Source of the DNA: Carya illinoinensis
Lineage: Eukaryota > Streptophyta > Magnoliopsida > Fagales > Juglandaceae
NCBI RefSeq assembly: GCF_018687715.1
Contig: NC_056762.1
Location: 35,948,864 to 36,012,863 of the forward strand
Reading direction: 5' to 3'
Length of the DNA: 64,000 nucleotides
Shown here: positions 22,229-33,527 of the stretch, piece after piece
Layout: every line of letters starts with the position of its first letter
Numbering within the stretch: the first letter of the stretch is position 1
The notes under the pieces: model-generated
The model's input: the letters and a program-made list of their open reading frames with translations, nothing else
Told to the model about the DNA's origin: nothing
Database searches by the model: none
Position numbers and translations under genes: made by a program

Positions 22229-22628
22229 TGTTTTGAATACCGTACCGGATGCCGTACCGGTCAAAGCACTGGAATGAAATATTTTGGTACCGGTACCGTT
22301 TCGTGTACCGTTTCGGAATAGTCGATATATAAATAAATTATATATATTAATTATATTTCAAAATAATAATTTATATATAAATAAATTATACATAAATACA
22401 TATATCTATATAAATTATAAATAGTTTAGTCTAAATTGGGAGTAAAAAAAATAAATTTGTAGTTTAAAAAAATGAAAAAAAAAAAAAAAACGAGACCGAA
22501 ATACCGGCCGGTACGGGTCGGTACATAGGCCAGTACAGGCCGAAATATCGGCTGGTATTTAAACCGGTACGAAATATATATAATTTCTATACCGGTCCAG
22601 TGGCCGGTACGGTACGATTTTAAAAACA
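22229..22628. mobile_element. MITE with CCGGTACGG-rich ends, about 400 bp
   Basis: The left end TGTTTTGAATACCGTACCGG and the right end read inward, TGTTTTTAAAATCGTACCGT, form imperfect inverted repeats. Several ACCGGTACCG phrases follow at both ends, and the middle is pure AT-rich sequence. A target duplication could not be fixed. It is a nonautonomous DNA element of unassigned superfamily. Confidence 0.65.
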
Positions 22629-23287
22629 ATGATAAAAATACGTAAGGCGCACGTACATGTGCAATCACCTTACTAGGACTGCAAACACAATTATTCTATT
22701 TCAAAATACAAGGGTTAAAAATTGCTCCCACTTGCAATTCAAAATTTCAAAAAATTTTCTTGGGTCCCGATATCTTGGATGGAATCGATCGATGACCAGT
22801 ACCATTTCTAGTAAGTACTGCTTGTCTTTTGCCCAAAATCAAATGTCAATTGTTTTTTTTTTAATTATGTTTTGAAATTTTAGTTAAGCTGTTCAGAAGC
22901 CTTCGGTGGAAATTGGGTAGGTGCGAGGGGTCAAGTCCATGATGACTGCCCACATTACACAAGTTGTCCAGTCGCTCACCTGCCTGGCCTTGTGATGACT
23001 TTATTTTTTCAAAACAAAAAAAACAAAAAAAAAAAATTGACTCTTTAAGCTCGTGTGATCATGAATACTTTCATCCTTTATTTTTTAATTCGAGACTAGA
23101 GAAGAAGTACAAAGAAAATAGGAACACGTACATTGGGATCGTGACCAATTATTTATAATTTTGTATACATCCTGACCACCATACAAATTACATAAAATTA
23201 AGCAGCAAATTAATTCCAGATATTATAAATCATCTCAACAAGACGGGAATGAAACAAAAGAAATAAACGGAAGCAGAATTAAATTTC
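22629..23287. other. spacer downstream of LEA_2 copy 2
   Basis: Noncoding, with A- and T-rich runs at 22850-22865 and 23005-23035. It should include the 3' untranslated region of the minus-strand LEA_2 copy 2. Confidence 0.5.
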
Positions 23288-23959
23288 TCACTTGCAACTC
23301 AAATCTTGGAATGCCCTATTTGACAAATGGATACTGACTGTGCAGTTCATTTGGGCAGACTTCTTCTTCTTCATCACAAACATCAACTCCACTTTCCCAC
23401 TTAGTTTGGCTTGGCTGTCCAGCTTCAACAGACCTGTTTCCAATTCACTTCCAAGACTCGTAGTGCTTTTTATGGCATTGGAATTCAGATTAACGGTGAC
23501 ATCAACTTTTTTGGTGGAAAGCATCCGAGCCTTACCCTTGGGAATAATGAATTCCCCCACAGTCACGCCCTGGTACAGGAACGTGGCATTGGTGCTGTCA
23601 TATTTGTAGGGACCGAAGTTTGTGTTCTTTACCCTTACTTGTGTTATGAATCTTATGTCAAAGAAAGGTGGTGATGCTTGAGTGCTGCCCCCAGTACTAG
23701 TGCTCGTATTCAATTTCAGGAACTCGGCTGTGCTGCTCAACCTGAGCTTAGGGGTCTTCACTTTCATAACAGTGAGAGAAAAGATCACGATGACTACGGT
23801 CTGAAACACAGCAAAAGCAGCAATATACATGGCCAACCTGATTCTTTTCTTTCTCTTGAGCTGTTCGTCGGATTGCGAAGTGTTTGATTCTTCATCGCTT
23901 CTGGGGTACGTGTTTGCTGGTGCTAAGGGATGCTCGGTTTTCCTATCATGACCAGACAT
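23288..23959 (-). CDS. LEA_2 family membrane protein, At1g64065-like, copy 2
   Basis: Single-exon gene of 223 aa. I start it at the ATG at 23959 (MSGHDRKTEHPLAP), not at the upstream in-frame ATG at 24001, because the SDEESNT/KRKKRI N-terminus then aligns with copy 1. Layout: charged N-terminus; one membrane segment at about residues 42-66 (MYIAAFAVFQTVVIVIFSLT); then a LEA_2 domain with QVRVKNTNFGPYKYDSTN and IIPKGKARMLSTKKVDV, and the family-typical C-terminal CTVSIHLSN. It is the closest paralog of copy 1. A TA-rich promoter segment lies 160-180 bp upstream. It appears intact. Confidence 0.92.
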   Translation of the reverse strand: MSGHDRKTEHPLAPANTYPRSDEESNTSQSDEQLKRKKRIRLAMYIAAFAVFQTVVIVIFSLTVMKVKTPKLRLSSTAEFLKLNTSTSTGGSTQASPPFFDIRFITQVRVKNTNFGPYKYDSTNATFLYQGVTVGEFIIPKGKARMLSTKKVDVTVNLNSNAIKSTTSLGSELETGLLKLDSQAKLSGKVELMFVMKKKKSAQMNCTVSIHLSNRAFQDLSCK

Positions 23960-24118
23960 TTTCTGCTTTTTCTTACAAACGATAAAGTTATAAGAAAACA
24001 CTTGATTTAATTTTCTCCTTTTTCTTTTCTAGAAAAAATTTCTATATCCTTCGATCTATATACGAAGAGTACTCGAAAAGGGTGAATTGTTTGTGGCAGA
24101 GTGGTGGGAGTGATGTGT

Positions 24119-24140
24119 TATATATATATATATATATATA
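24119..24140 (-). promoter_or_regulatory. TATA-rich promoter element of LEA_2 copy 2
   Basis: A (TA)11 run 160-181 bp upstream of the chosen ATG. Position and composition fit a TATA box, but a TA microsatellite alone is weak evidence. Confidence 0.4.
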
Positions 24141-26780
24141 CACGGAGAGAATTATAAGGTACTATATGTATAATGGGGGGGGTTAGCTTCGTAGAAAGAG
24201 AGACCCAACAGGTAGGATTTAACAACCGGTACCAAATTCTTTTCACGCGCTTGAGTTTGGAATATTGACTTCTAGAGTCCATGACTTTTGCCAAAACACG
24301 TTTTGATCCTTTTAACATTAGCTACCTAAAGAAACTTCGATTGTACCTATTTGTTGAAGAGGCAATTTATTCCGGTTTGAGGAGACATCTTGATAGGTAC
24401 ATGACATGACATACATATGAATGTTGTTTGTAGGAATAATTAAGAAAAAATATTGGCTGCTATTATTACAATATATACCTTATAAAAAATATTTATATAT
24501 TCTATAAAAAGTATCTCTACACTTTATAAAAATTTATAAATATGTGGTGTGTAATATAAATAATGACTGATGCATAAAATTACTCAACAATTATAAAGTA
24601 CTTTTGCTACACGGTAAACAATTTGTCTGTATACGCGTCCATGCACAAAGCATTTTGGGTGATGCTACCACACTCACATCGAGGGATATAGTGGCTCTAC
24701 AGGTACTGCCTTGGTATCCAAATTTAAGTTCCAGCAAGTATATTTTATTTTATTTTTTAAATTTTTTAAATATTCTTAAATATTTAAAAAAGAAATAAAA
24801 TTCACATTATTAATAAAAATACTTTTTAATTATTAAATAAATAAAAAATAAAAATAAAATTTGTCGAAAGAAATGCTAGAGACCCATTACCGAGATCTAA
24901 GTATTTCTCCAAGGGATATCATCGAGATTCTTCAATATATTTTTTTCGTAACTTTCTTTTCAAAACTTTTTTAAAAAATTTTAAAAAAAATCGTAAGCTA
25001 ATTAAAAAATGAGTTCTTCTAGGGACAACCGTCCCTGCGTCTTCGCCGCGGCATCAGATGATGTGGCAGTGCCACTTCAGCCAATAGAAAAATAAAAAAA
25101 GAAAAGAGAGGGGCAAATATCACGGAATGGAGGGAAATAGATTTTGAAAGGGATATGCAGAGCGAAACCAGAGAGAGGGAGATCTGAGCAGAGACGTCAC
25201 CCTCGCCATCGTGTCGTGTGTCTTCGGTCGATGTCTTTGGTAGCTGTCACCGTCTGGTTGTCTGGGTCGCCATCGTCACGTACCCGTAACTCTGAGTCGC
25301 AGCGGGGAGGGTGAGATAGAGATCTGTGGTTGCCATGAGAGGTGATTCGGTTCTCCCAACCCAGTCCTCCGCATATTCTTGGTGAGTGTTTACACATTTC
25401 TTCAGGCATTCTTCAAGATTTCGTTTCAAAATTTTGCTTAATGACTGGCTCTGGTCTTGAACAGTTTGGGTACTTTGACACAAGCAGAGTTCGGGCCTCG
25501 TGGGTGGATCTGTGTCAGGCCATCATCTCAGCGAAAATTATTCTTGGAGGTGCGTATGTTCTATATATGGCATATCTCCCAAGGCTGCATGTAGTTCCAT
25601 GATTCTGGAAGGGAAAAGCATGCATGTCTTTGACTTTAGATTCTTTAAGGCTGAAGCAACGCATGTAATTATGCGTACATGTATTTTATACAAATATATA
25701 GGACTTTTGTGCATGCGTGTATGCCTTTTCTATTCTCTTCTTATCTATTCTTTAATTTATTTGGTGCTGTCGTTATGGATTATGTATGCCAACCAAAGTA
25801 GTTTTGCTTAAGCAGCTTTCGATCGAGATGGTGACATGCATATAGTTGATCAGAGAAGAGAGATTAATTGCCAATCTTTTGATCTTAATCTCATGTTTGT
25901 GCATTAACATACGTATATTCGAAGTTGCCGCGAAGTACATCAATCTTCACTTGCAGTATATAATGTGATTTTTATTTGTTACCTCTTCATTTAATTAAAT
26001 TGAAAAAGCTTCAAATGAAGTTTTCCTTTACCTTCTATTTAGATGGTGCCCTGCTTTGAGAAATGTTTGAGAAATTGCTCAAAAAATTTTGGCATTACAT
26101 TATGAAAATCCTACTTCAGTTGGTTGTCTCCTCATAGCATACCTAACACTGGTTCAGCATGTGCATGATCATGGCTATCTATTCTTGTTGGGCATCCCCA
26201 CCTACGGGCCTATTTCCTTTCGGTCAGGAAGCTTTAAGAAATTTGATGAAGACAAATGGTGCATGGACATACAGAAAGAGAGGGCAAATCACCCTCTTCA
26301 TTTATTAAATAAGTTGGAGCCATTGTTTTCCTATATACAGTCCTCAATCTATCCATTCCATGTACGTGGGAGAAATTTAATGATAAGACAAAGGAATATT
26401 CAGGAAAAGGACAACTGGATGTTAGACAACAATTGATATAATCTGGTAAAGAAACATCACTTGACTCACAATTGTTAACTGCCAAAATTATGCTATAAAG
26501 GATTCTATATATAGTCCTCACTCTATTTAACGCTTAAGCAATTGAATTACTTCATTCTATTTAATAATATATAGCTTTCCATCATTTTAATTATTAGTTC
26601 ACTCAATCTTACAGACACATACAAATGTAGCATATATATCTTCATGTTTTAAAATTGAGTTATATTTAAGATCATAAACAAATGACATTACTTTTGCTAA
26701 TTTTCAAAAGTAGAGTAATTTTTTTTTTTTTTTTTTTTGAACGGCTTGTATATCCATGCATATATTGACAATGCATTTGT
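24141..26780. other. spacer, no gene recognised
   Basis: Mostly AT-rich. About 25040-25560 is markedly GC-richer, with overlapping open frames on both strands and AG-GT junction-like sites (for example ATTCTTG/GTGAGTG at 25376-25387). It could be the remnant 5' part of a gene. The frame at 26089-26436 (115 aa, plus) matches no family I know. A poly-T run lies at 26720-26738. Confidence 0.4.
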
Positions 26781-26792
26781 CTCATTCTCAGC

Positions 26793-27110
26793 ATGAGAAA
26801 AAGGAAAGAACAACCATCTACGCAAACATCATCTAGCTCAAATCCCCCATCCGTGGTATGTTATATCATTTATTGTTTTGTTTTTATGAGTATTTATCAC
26901 CAGGGTGTGCCACAAAGCACAGCTTTTGAATTACTAGATCCCAACTTTGAGAAATAGTGATTCAGAGTCAAAAAAGTGTAAGTGGATCCTAATTTTTTCT
27001 GATATTTTAATGTATTTATTGACACCACGTTAATATTTGAGTTTTATTCTTTATAGATGCACTTTGGATTTGATGGATCACAATCGTTGCATCATGGGAT
27101 GGACGGATCA
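26793..27110 (+). pseudogene. short FRS-like exon fragment
   Basis: The plus-strand segment at about 26815-26865 (CATCTAGCTCAAATCCCCCA, then GTATGTTAT) closely matches the 3' end and splice donor of the first coding exon of the FRS pseudogene at 4.27-4.33 kb. It would read MRKRKEQPSTQTSSSSNPPS before the donor. A later piece at 27058-27120 reads MHFGFDGSQSLHHGMDGS and then stops. The FAR1, MULE and SWIM parts are absent, so this is a leftover fragment or a piece carried by a transposon. Confidence 0.45.
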
Positions 27111-27425
27111 CAATCACTGAAATGATTTTTGTGGCTTGAATGGATTTTTGTGGACTTCAATGTATTTTTTGTGGACTTTAATGTATTTGTTTGTGGATTG
27201 AATATAATCTAGGGTTTTTTTTTCCTAGATTTAATGTATTTTTATGGACTTTAATGTATTTGTTTTGTAGATTTAATGTATTTATGTGGCTTGAATGTAA
27301 TCCAAAGATTTTTTTGTAGATTTAATGTATTTTTGTGGCTTGAATGTAATATAGGGATTTTTTGTGGATTTAATGCATTTTTGTGGTTTGGATGTATTTT
27401 TGTGGATTTTTTCTTAAAGAAGCAT
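27110..27425. repeat. degenerate TTTGTGGATTTAATGTAT array
   Basis: About a dozen copies of TTTTTGTGG(A/C)TTNAATGTAT, spaced 18-40 bases apart, form an imperfect tandem array. Nothing in it is coding. Confidence 0.75.
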
Positions 27426-28068
27426 AGTTGCAGGTTTGTGATGATAGAATGAAAGCAGATAATTCGACTTTTGATAGATCAGAATGGACTTTACTTCATG
27501 ATTCATATGTTATCATATTGGAACTTTCAGATAATTATATTATGGTTTTGTTGACAAGTGAAATGGTGGCCTAAGTTTAATGGTTATGGTCAAAATTAAA
27601 AGTTGGTTGAGACCCGTTTTCATACAGATCATGCCATGTTTCAGATTGTAATTGTGTATCAGATGGTATTGATGAAAAAAAAGTATCATTCTGCCTGTGT
27701 TGTTGGATCTAGAGTTGTTGGCTCATGGATTCTATGTGACATCCATGGAAAACAAAACTAGAAAACATGTTATATCAGATTTATAAAATAAAAATATAAA
27801 CTAGAAAACCGGAAATCATAGTTGACGGTATCATTTCTTAGACTTTGTAATTTGACTGAAACTTCAACTAGATGCAAAAGTCTAGTAGAACTTGTCAAAT
27901 TACCAAAACTAGAGCTACACATATTTACAACTCCAAGCTCCAACAAAGTTCGCGATAGACATGTACAACTTCTCAATACACCAAAATATGTTAGAATAAT
28001 TACTTATTGGCATGTCCAATACAAATGCAAAAGTCCAGTACAAAAACAAAAGTCCATTACAAAACAAG

Positions 28069-30196
28069 CTTCGTTTTTTCTATGGCCACCTTTGCATAAC
28101 GGTCAACAACATTCCCATCTTTATCAACCAGGAATTTGGAAAAATTCCACTTTATATTGTCTTCAAATAGGCCCACCATTGCTAGACTTCAAGAACTTGT
28201 ACAACGGAGCAGCTTCTTTACCATTCACATCCACCTTACAGTGCATGAAATAAAGTTTCATCAGGCATTACTCCAACTAAGATTAGGAGAAAAAAGGCAT
28301 AAACCCAGGAAGCAAATGAAGGAATTGAATCTGTCTCGTACAATTATACAATGATTAAAAAAAAAACAATTGCTAATTTCAAATTTTCAATCTCTCATGT
28401 CTACCCACAAATTTCAAAAGTGAACGTCAGAACTAAATCATCCAGTACTACAGCTAAATAACAAGAAAGAAAGGAGCATAATTCACATACTGGCAAATTT
28501 TATTCAGATCCAAATATTTAGTCTCCAACAGAATTGAGCCAACTTTCTGCACTTGATAAGACAGAGGCACTAACAGATCTAAAAAGAAAAATAAAACACG
28601 AAAAGCTAAAGCATACCATTGGGATGCAACATTGACCATCAAGAGCATCTTCCCCTTATACTGGCTGAGATCAACATCATTTCCCCTAGCATCCTGCAAG
28701 CACGAAAGCAGACTGAGGTGAATGGAGTTGGGTCGTGGCAAATTATGAATATACATTACGTTCAACTAAGACACAAACTGACCTCAAGGAAGATAACCAC
28801 GTCGAGACAAACGTGACTATTCCTTAGGAGTTAGGACGCTAAGTTAGCTAAGGCTCTTAACTTAAAGAATAAAGATACAGCCATCAGTACTCCGTCTTGC
28901 ACTTATGCTAGCGACTAGTCCGACGCCTATGACATGTTGCAATATTTAAAGAAACTATCACAATTACCAAGCAAACACATGCGAACCAAAAGGAAACCCT
29001 ATCTAAAATCACAGCTTTTTGGTTGTACCTTTGATTATTATTTTCATATCGTTTTTCTCAGCATCCAAACAAACGGCTACTTCAGCAGTAAAGCACTAAC
29101 TAAATTTCGTTCAAAAACATTCATTTTCCCATCACTCAAGCAGCTTACTGTTGAATGAAAGTATAGAATCAAAACCTTTTCTTGCCAAAACGAAATATAC
29201 CAACTGTTATAAAACTTGTGTTTTATAGTTACAAAATTATGCCAAGATTTAATAAAGAAATCACAGTTTAATATCCTATATATATAAGGCTTGTTTACAG
29301 AAAACAACAACACGTACTTCTTTCTGTTTATGACAAAAGAAATAATAGAATGCTCAAGATTACATCAGAAACAATATATACATATCGGCTATGATCACAA
29401 AACCAACATTATACCAACACAGATCCAACTATCAATATATCAGCACCTTCCAGATCAGTTATAACGCATGGATCAACAAGATAACAAGAACAGATATATC
29501 AGGAGATTACAAGAATCATATATGAACAAGAAAATAAAAGGAAATAAGAAAGCAAGGAAAGAACACACCGAGATACGTGGTTCGACCCTAATGGTCTACA
29601 TCCACGACAGGAATGGCCTCAGAGATCTTTATTGATGAATCAAATCAATCACAGAGAAGCCTCAGTTCAGATACATACAGAAACACTCAAATCTCACAAA
29701 GAAATCACACCGATTTCTTCCCTCAAGCACAAACCCTAGAAAACCCTAGAATCGCCCTCTTTCCCTCTGTGCCTCTTATTCTCAGCCGATACACACAAAT
29801 GAAATCTGCCCTTAGGGTTACAAGGAACAAGATGTATATATATGGTGCATCAGGATTGTAACACGTGTATCGGATCCAACGGCTCAGCTCATATATTCGG
29901 ATTAAAGGCACCAGCTCCTCACGTGCCTGTTGAAAGTAGATTTAAAGCTTCACGGGACCAGTTCGAGCCACAAGCTCTTCATACACTTAAACACAGAATA
30001 AACCATTAGTAATTAAATAACCAGCAGATAAGAAATGATTTGACATACATATTACACCAACCAAATAAAAACAAAACCCATAGAAAAAGCAAAGCATCTC
30101 TGAAGTAAACAAAGGAAATAACTTCCAAAAAAAAAAACAGAGAAACTAGCCTTGACGGTGAAGTCATGGACTACTATTCGAGGATTGGCTAGCCAT
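28069..30196 (-). pseudogene. glutathione peroxidase (GPX) pseudogene
   Basis: Plant GPXs are thioredoxin-dependent peroxidases. On the minus strand there is a first exon at 30196-30151 (MASQSSN, then VHDFTVK in another frame, so a 1-base insertion) with GC where the GT donor should be. A second exon at 28693-28617 is perfectly preserved: 77 bp, [20 protein letters not shown], ending in the split codon of the catalytic cysteine. The exons for the GLTNSNY, FPCNQFGGQEPG and following active-site segments are absent from 28616-28240. The 3' coding part ([19 protein letters not shown], about 28240-28070) carries a frameshift before [19 protein letters not shown]. Intron 1 holds LTR-like DNA at 29.5-30.0 kb. 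It cannot encode an active enzyme. Confidence 0.8.
29560..29990. mobile_element. LTR-retrotransposon-derived piece inside the GPX pseudogene
   Basis: The stretch CGAGATACGTGGTTCGACCC through TTTATTGATGAATCAAATC, with AAACCCTAG phrases, resembles LTR sequence of plant retrotransposons. I could not fix TG/CA ends or a target duplication. The call rests on remembered resemblance only. Confidence 0.35.
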
Positions 30197-30935
30197 TGCA
30201 CAAACTGAATACAAATTACACAACACTGGCCCCAATAAACTGGTCTTGATTGGCGACGATAACAAAGAAACTAGCGAAACCTGCGAGGAGAACAAAAGGG
30301 CTTACTTTTTATGGTATAAGATCTGCCGTGACAAGGGAAAGGACTTAGATATGGGTCCCAAGAAATGAATTATTCGAGAACGTGAGTCATGGACGGGACC
30401 GACCGAATTAAAAATATATATTTTTATTATATATATTATTTTATATAATTAATTATGTAATTTTTATTTAATTTATTTTTATTTATAATATAAAATTTTA
30501 AATATGTAATTATAAAATAATATTCTATTAATTAAATAGTATATATTATCAATTAATTATAATCAATTCACCATTAATTAATTACTAACATCTACATATA
30601 TATCTAATTAAAGTTATTAGATAAATGTTTTTTAAAATACCTAAATTGTAAGTAAATATAAAACAATTGGTAAATTATAAATTAACTAACCTAATACCAA
30701 TTTCCCGTTATGTATATATGTATATAGTATATATATATTATAATTTATATATAAATATAATTTATAATTTAGAATATGTATTATGTATGTATATATAATT
30801 TATAATATGTATCATTGACCATATAAATTTTTTTTTAATGAGTTAGTTACATAATCTATATTAATAATTTACTTAATTTTAATTTAGTAATTTAAATAAA
30901 ATGTTTAATTGATTTATTTAGAAAAAAAAGAATAT

Positions 30936-32268
30936 TGAACCCAAGGTTTCAAGTTTCATGTGATTATAAATCTACACATGGATTTTGATGATAACAAATG
31001 AATTCAAAGAATAAATGAGCTTCAAACTCAAGTTGTCCACACAATGGAGTCAAGCACATCAAAGAACCAAGCATGAGCAAGAAGGAAATAAGTTTACATT
31101 AAAGTCATAAAGTAATGTTGTAAATTTCTTAAAATTCAAAATTAGGATTAATGCTCAAAATTAATATTTTATTATAAAGCATTAAAATACATTTTCTACA
31201 TGTGCATGAATATTTTTGAAAATTAAATTTGAAAATTTTGAAAGATGATTGATTGTCATCTTTTACATGTGCATGCCTTGATTAAAGGGTTGAACTTTGA
31301 AAATATTAAAGATGATTGATTGTCATCTTTCACATGTGCATGTTTTATTTGAATATTTTCAAAAGTGATTGATGCTTTTTTAGACTTATACAAAAGGTAG
31401 ATGATTTTGTTTGAAAAATTTGAAAAGTAAAGTGTGCTCCTTTTGTCATATACAAAAAGTAAAAGATTAGATTTAAATTTTTTGAAAAGGAAAGTGTGCT
31501 CCTTTTGTCATATGCAAAAAGTAAAAAATTAGGTTTGAATTTTTTGAAAATGAAAGTGTGCTCCTTTTGTCATATGCCAAAAGTAAAATATTAGATTTGA
31601 TTTTTTTGAAAAAGTGAATGATGTTGTTTTTGACATGTGAATCTTTTTAAATTTGAATATGAAGTCTCATATGCCTATAAATAGATCATTTGAGAGCTTC
31701 ACATTTACAACACCAAGAGCATACAACATTCATTCAAAGCTTTCATTCTCTCTTCTCTAAGTATTGTGCCTTAATCTTTATTCATTTTGAGAGATATAGT
31801 TTGCGTTGTATTATTCTTATTTCACTCATTGAGGAGTGTTTTCTGATAACCTACCCACTATCAGCTTTTGTACCAGAAAAATAGTGTGTATAACCCTTGT
31901 GCGTGTAGAAAGTATTCTACACGGGGAATAGTTGAATTACCACGTGTAAAGTGATTGCAAGTGTAGAGGGTATTCTATACGGATCCTTTGTAGTGGTGTT
32001 ATTCAAAGGTGTAATAGGTTTCTATCTCCACCTGAAGGAGATTGAATAATGAATTTGGGAATTCTCAAGGGGTAGCTTGAGGCGAAGACGTAGGCAGTAG
32101 GGCCGAACCTCGTTAACATACTGAGTTTGCTTCTCTCTTACCCTTACTCTTTATATTTATTGTTATTTCATATTTTGTTTATATTTTATATTATATATTT
32201 AATTTATAATTGTTATTTTTTAATACAACTCAATTCACCTCCATCTTGTGTTAGTCATCTAGACAACA
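30936..32268 (+). mobile_element. solo LTR of a long-LTR retrotransposon, about 1.33 kb
   Basis: It contains GATTTTGATGATAACAAATG near the start, a TATA box (CCTATAAATAG, about 31675) and the phrase GACGTAGGCAGTAGGGCCGA near 32088. It ends CACCTCCATCTTG...GACAACA. These are typical of the long LTRs of copia elements. No partner LTR or internal coding region is nearby, so it is a solo LTR. No clean 5-bp target duplication was found, so the left boundary is approximate. Confidence 0.6.
31396..31620 (+). repeat. three tandem 62-bp units in the LTR, upstream of its TATA box
   Basis: AGTGTGCTCCTTTTGTCATA starts at 31431, 31493 and 31555, a period of 62 bp. A separate pair, GATGATTGATTGTCATCTTT, sits about 66 bp apart near 31243 and 31309. 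Such repeats in the U3 part of LTRs can act as enhancers, but that role here is inference. Confidence 0.85.
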
Positions 32269-32842
32269 AAGAATAAAAAAGAATAATTAGATCCGACCGA
32301 ATGAGACCGGACCGAACGGACCGACTAGATGTTTGGTCCAGTCCAGTCCGAAAAAAATGATAGACCGAAAAAATAATAGACCGAATCGGACCGGACCGAA
32401 CCCAACCAGACCGGACTGTTTTCACCTCTAGTAAATTATAAAATTAAATATTTAAATTTACATTTCTGATTAAAGATCTGACCGTTAAGAAAAATTAAAA
32501 ATTAACTACATGAAATAATCCAAACGAATGGACTCCAATGGAGACTGGAATTAGAATGAAACATATTGATAATACTTTAGAGATAGAAAATTAGGCTTTT
32601 TTCAGTTTGAAGTAATTTGCCCTTATTATAATTTGATTTTTACTTGTCTCAAAGCAATACAAGAGAAGGATTTGAAGGGCCATCTATAAAAGAGGGAATT
32701 GAGATAAAGAAAACAAAGAAGAAACAAAATAGAAATAATATATGATAATTCCAATAATATCAAATTTTGTTGAGCAGATTCTCCAAAGTCCGAACAGATT
32801 TGGAGGAACAGTTTTGCTAAACAAAATCAACCGGTAAACATG

Positions 32843-33418
32843 TTATTCGCAATCTAAAATATGAACAGCCCTGCCTTTCAAGTCAACAGTCATTGTGCAG
32901 TTCATCTCTGCCGTCTTCTTCTTCTTCATCACCTTCATCAGCGTCACCTTCCCTCTCAACCTCGCAAGGCTTGTCAGCGTCACATTCCCAGAATTCAGCT
33001 CATTACTCAGCTTAGCAGTATCTGAGGCACCAGTATTAATTGAGGTAACATCAATCGTAACTCTCATCTTCTTCGTTTTCCTAGCTTTTGCACGTCCCTT
33101 GATAATATCTCCATAACCCACAACAGCATTCCCATTATAACTTACGTTAGCAGTGCTATGATCAAACTTGAAGTGCCCGAAATTCTTGTTCTTCACTGCG
33201 ATTTCGGCGTTCAAAGTCATGCTGAAGAAGGGGGAGCCCGATGCACTATAGTTGAGATTATCCACCGTCACGGATCCCAGCCTAACACTTGGAGTTTTGA
33301 TGCGCATCACTGTCAATGCAAAAACCAGAATGATTATGGTCTGGAAAACAACCCCAGCTATGATATATGCAAAGCATTTCCTATTCTGCCTGCTCTTGAA
33401 TTTCTCAGACTCCAACAT
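32843..33418 (-). CDS. LEA_2 family membrane protein, At1g64065-like, copy 3
   Basis: Single-exon gene of 191 aa. The N-terminus is short (MLESEKFKSRQNRK) and lacks the PLAP/SDEES segment of copies 1 and 2. It is followed by one membrane segment at about residues 15-38 (FAYIIAGVVFQTIIILVFAL) and a LEA_2 domain: KTPSVRLGSV, AEIAVKNKNFGHFKFDHS, IIKGRAKARKTKKMRVTI, and the C-terminal MNCTMTVDLKGRA. The GHFK and KARKTK variants are shared with copy 4, so copies 3 and 4 form a second subgroup. It looks intact. A TATATATT lies about 100 bp upstream. Confidence 0.92.
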   Translation of the reverse strand: MLESEKFKSRQNRKCFAYIIAGVVFQTIIILVFALTVMRIKTPSVRLGSVTVDNLNYSASGSPFFSMTLNAEIAVKNKNFGHFKFDHSTANVSYNGNAVVGYGDIIKGRAKARKTKKMRVTIDVTSINTGASDTAKLSNELNSGNVTLTSLARLRGKVTLMKVMKKKKTAEMNCTMTVDLKGRAVHILDCE

Positions 33419-33517
33419 GGTTGTATATGTACTGGGTTTGAAACCTTGCCAAGATATTCCTTTTAGCTCGATTGGCTAAAGTGATATTTGTATGCTATTA
33501 ATGGAGTTGGTTGCTTT

Positions 33518-33527
33518 CAATATATAT
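33518..33527 (-). promoter_or_regulatory. TATA box of LEA_2 copy 3
   Basis: ATATATATTG on the minus strand, about 100-110 bp upstream of the ATG at 33418. Confidence 0.5.

Larger units (their letters stand above)
30380..32435. mobile_element. hAT-like GGACC-end repeat interrupted by a solo LTR
   Basis: The left part begins near GACGGGACCGACCGAA (30391) and continues into AT-rich DNA. The right part (32290-32432) holds GACCGGACCGAACGGACC and ends GTTTTCACCTCTAG. The ends resemble those of the 636-bp element at 14.4 kb in inverted orientation. An LTR (30936-32268) sits between the halves. The exact outer ends were not determined. Confidence 0.5.

Noticed and set aside
23960..24001. Upstream in-frame ATG for LEA_2 copy 2
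   Set aside because: The extra 14 residues (MFSYNFIVCKKKQK) have no counterpart in the other three copies, and alignment with copy 1 favours the inner ATG.
28822..28930. Possible tRNA or small RNA gene in the GPX intron
   Set aside because: Stem-like words are present but no cloverleaf with T-arm GTTCGA and a matching acceptor stem could be drawn.
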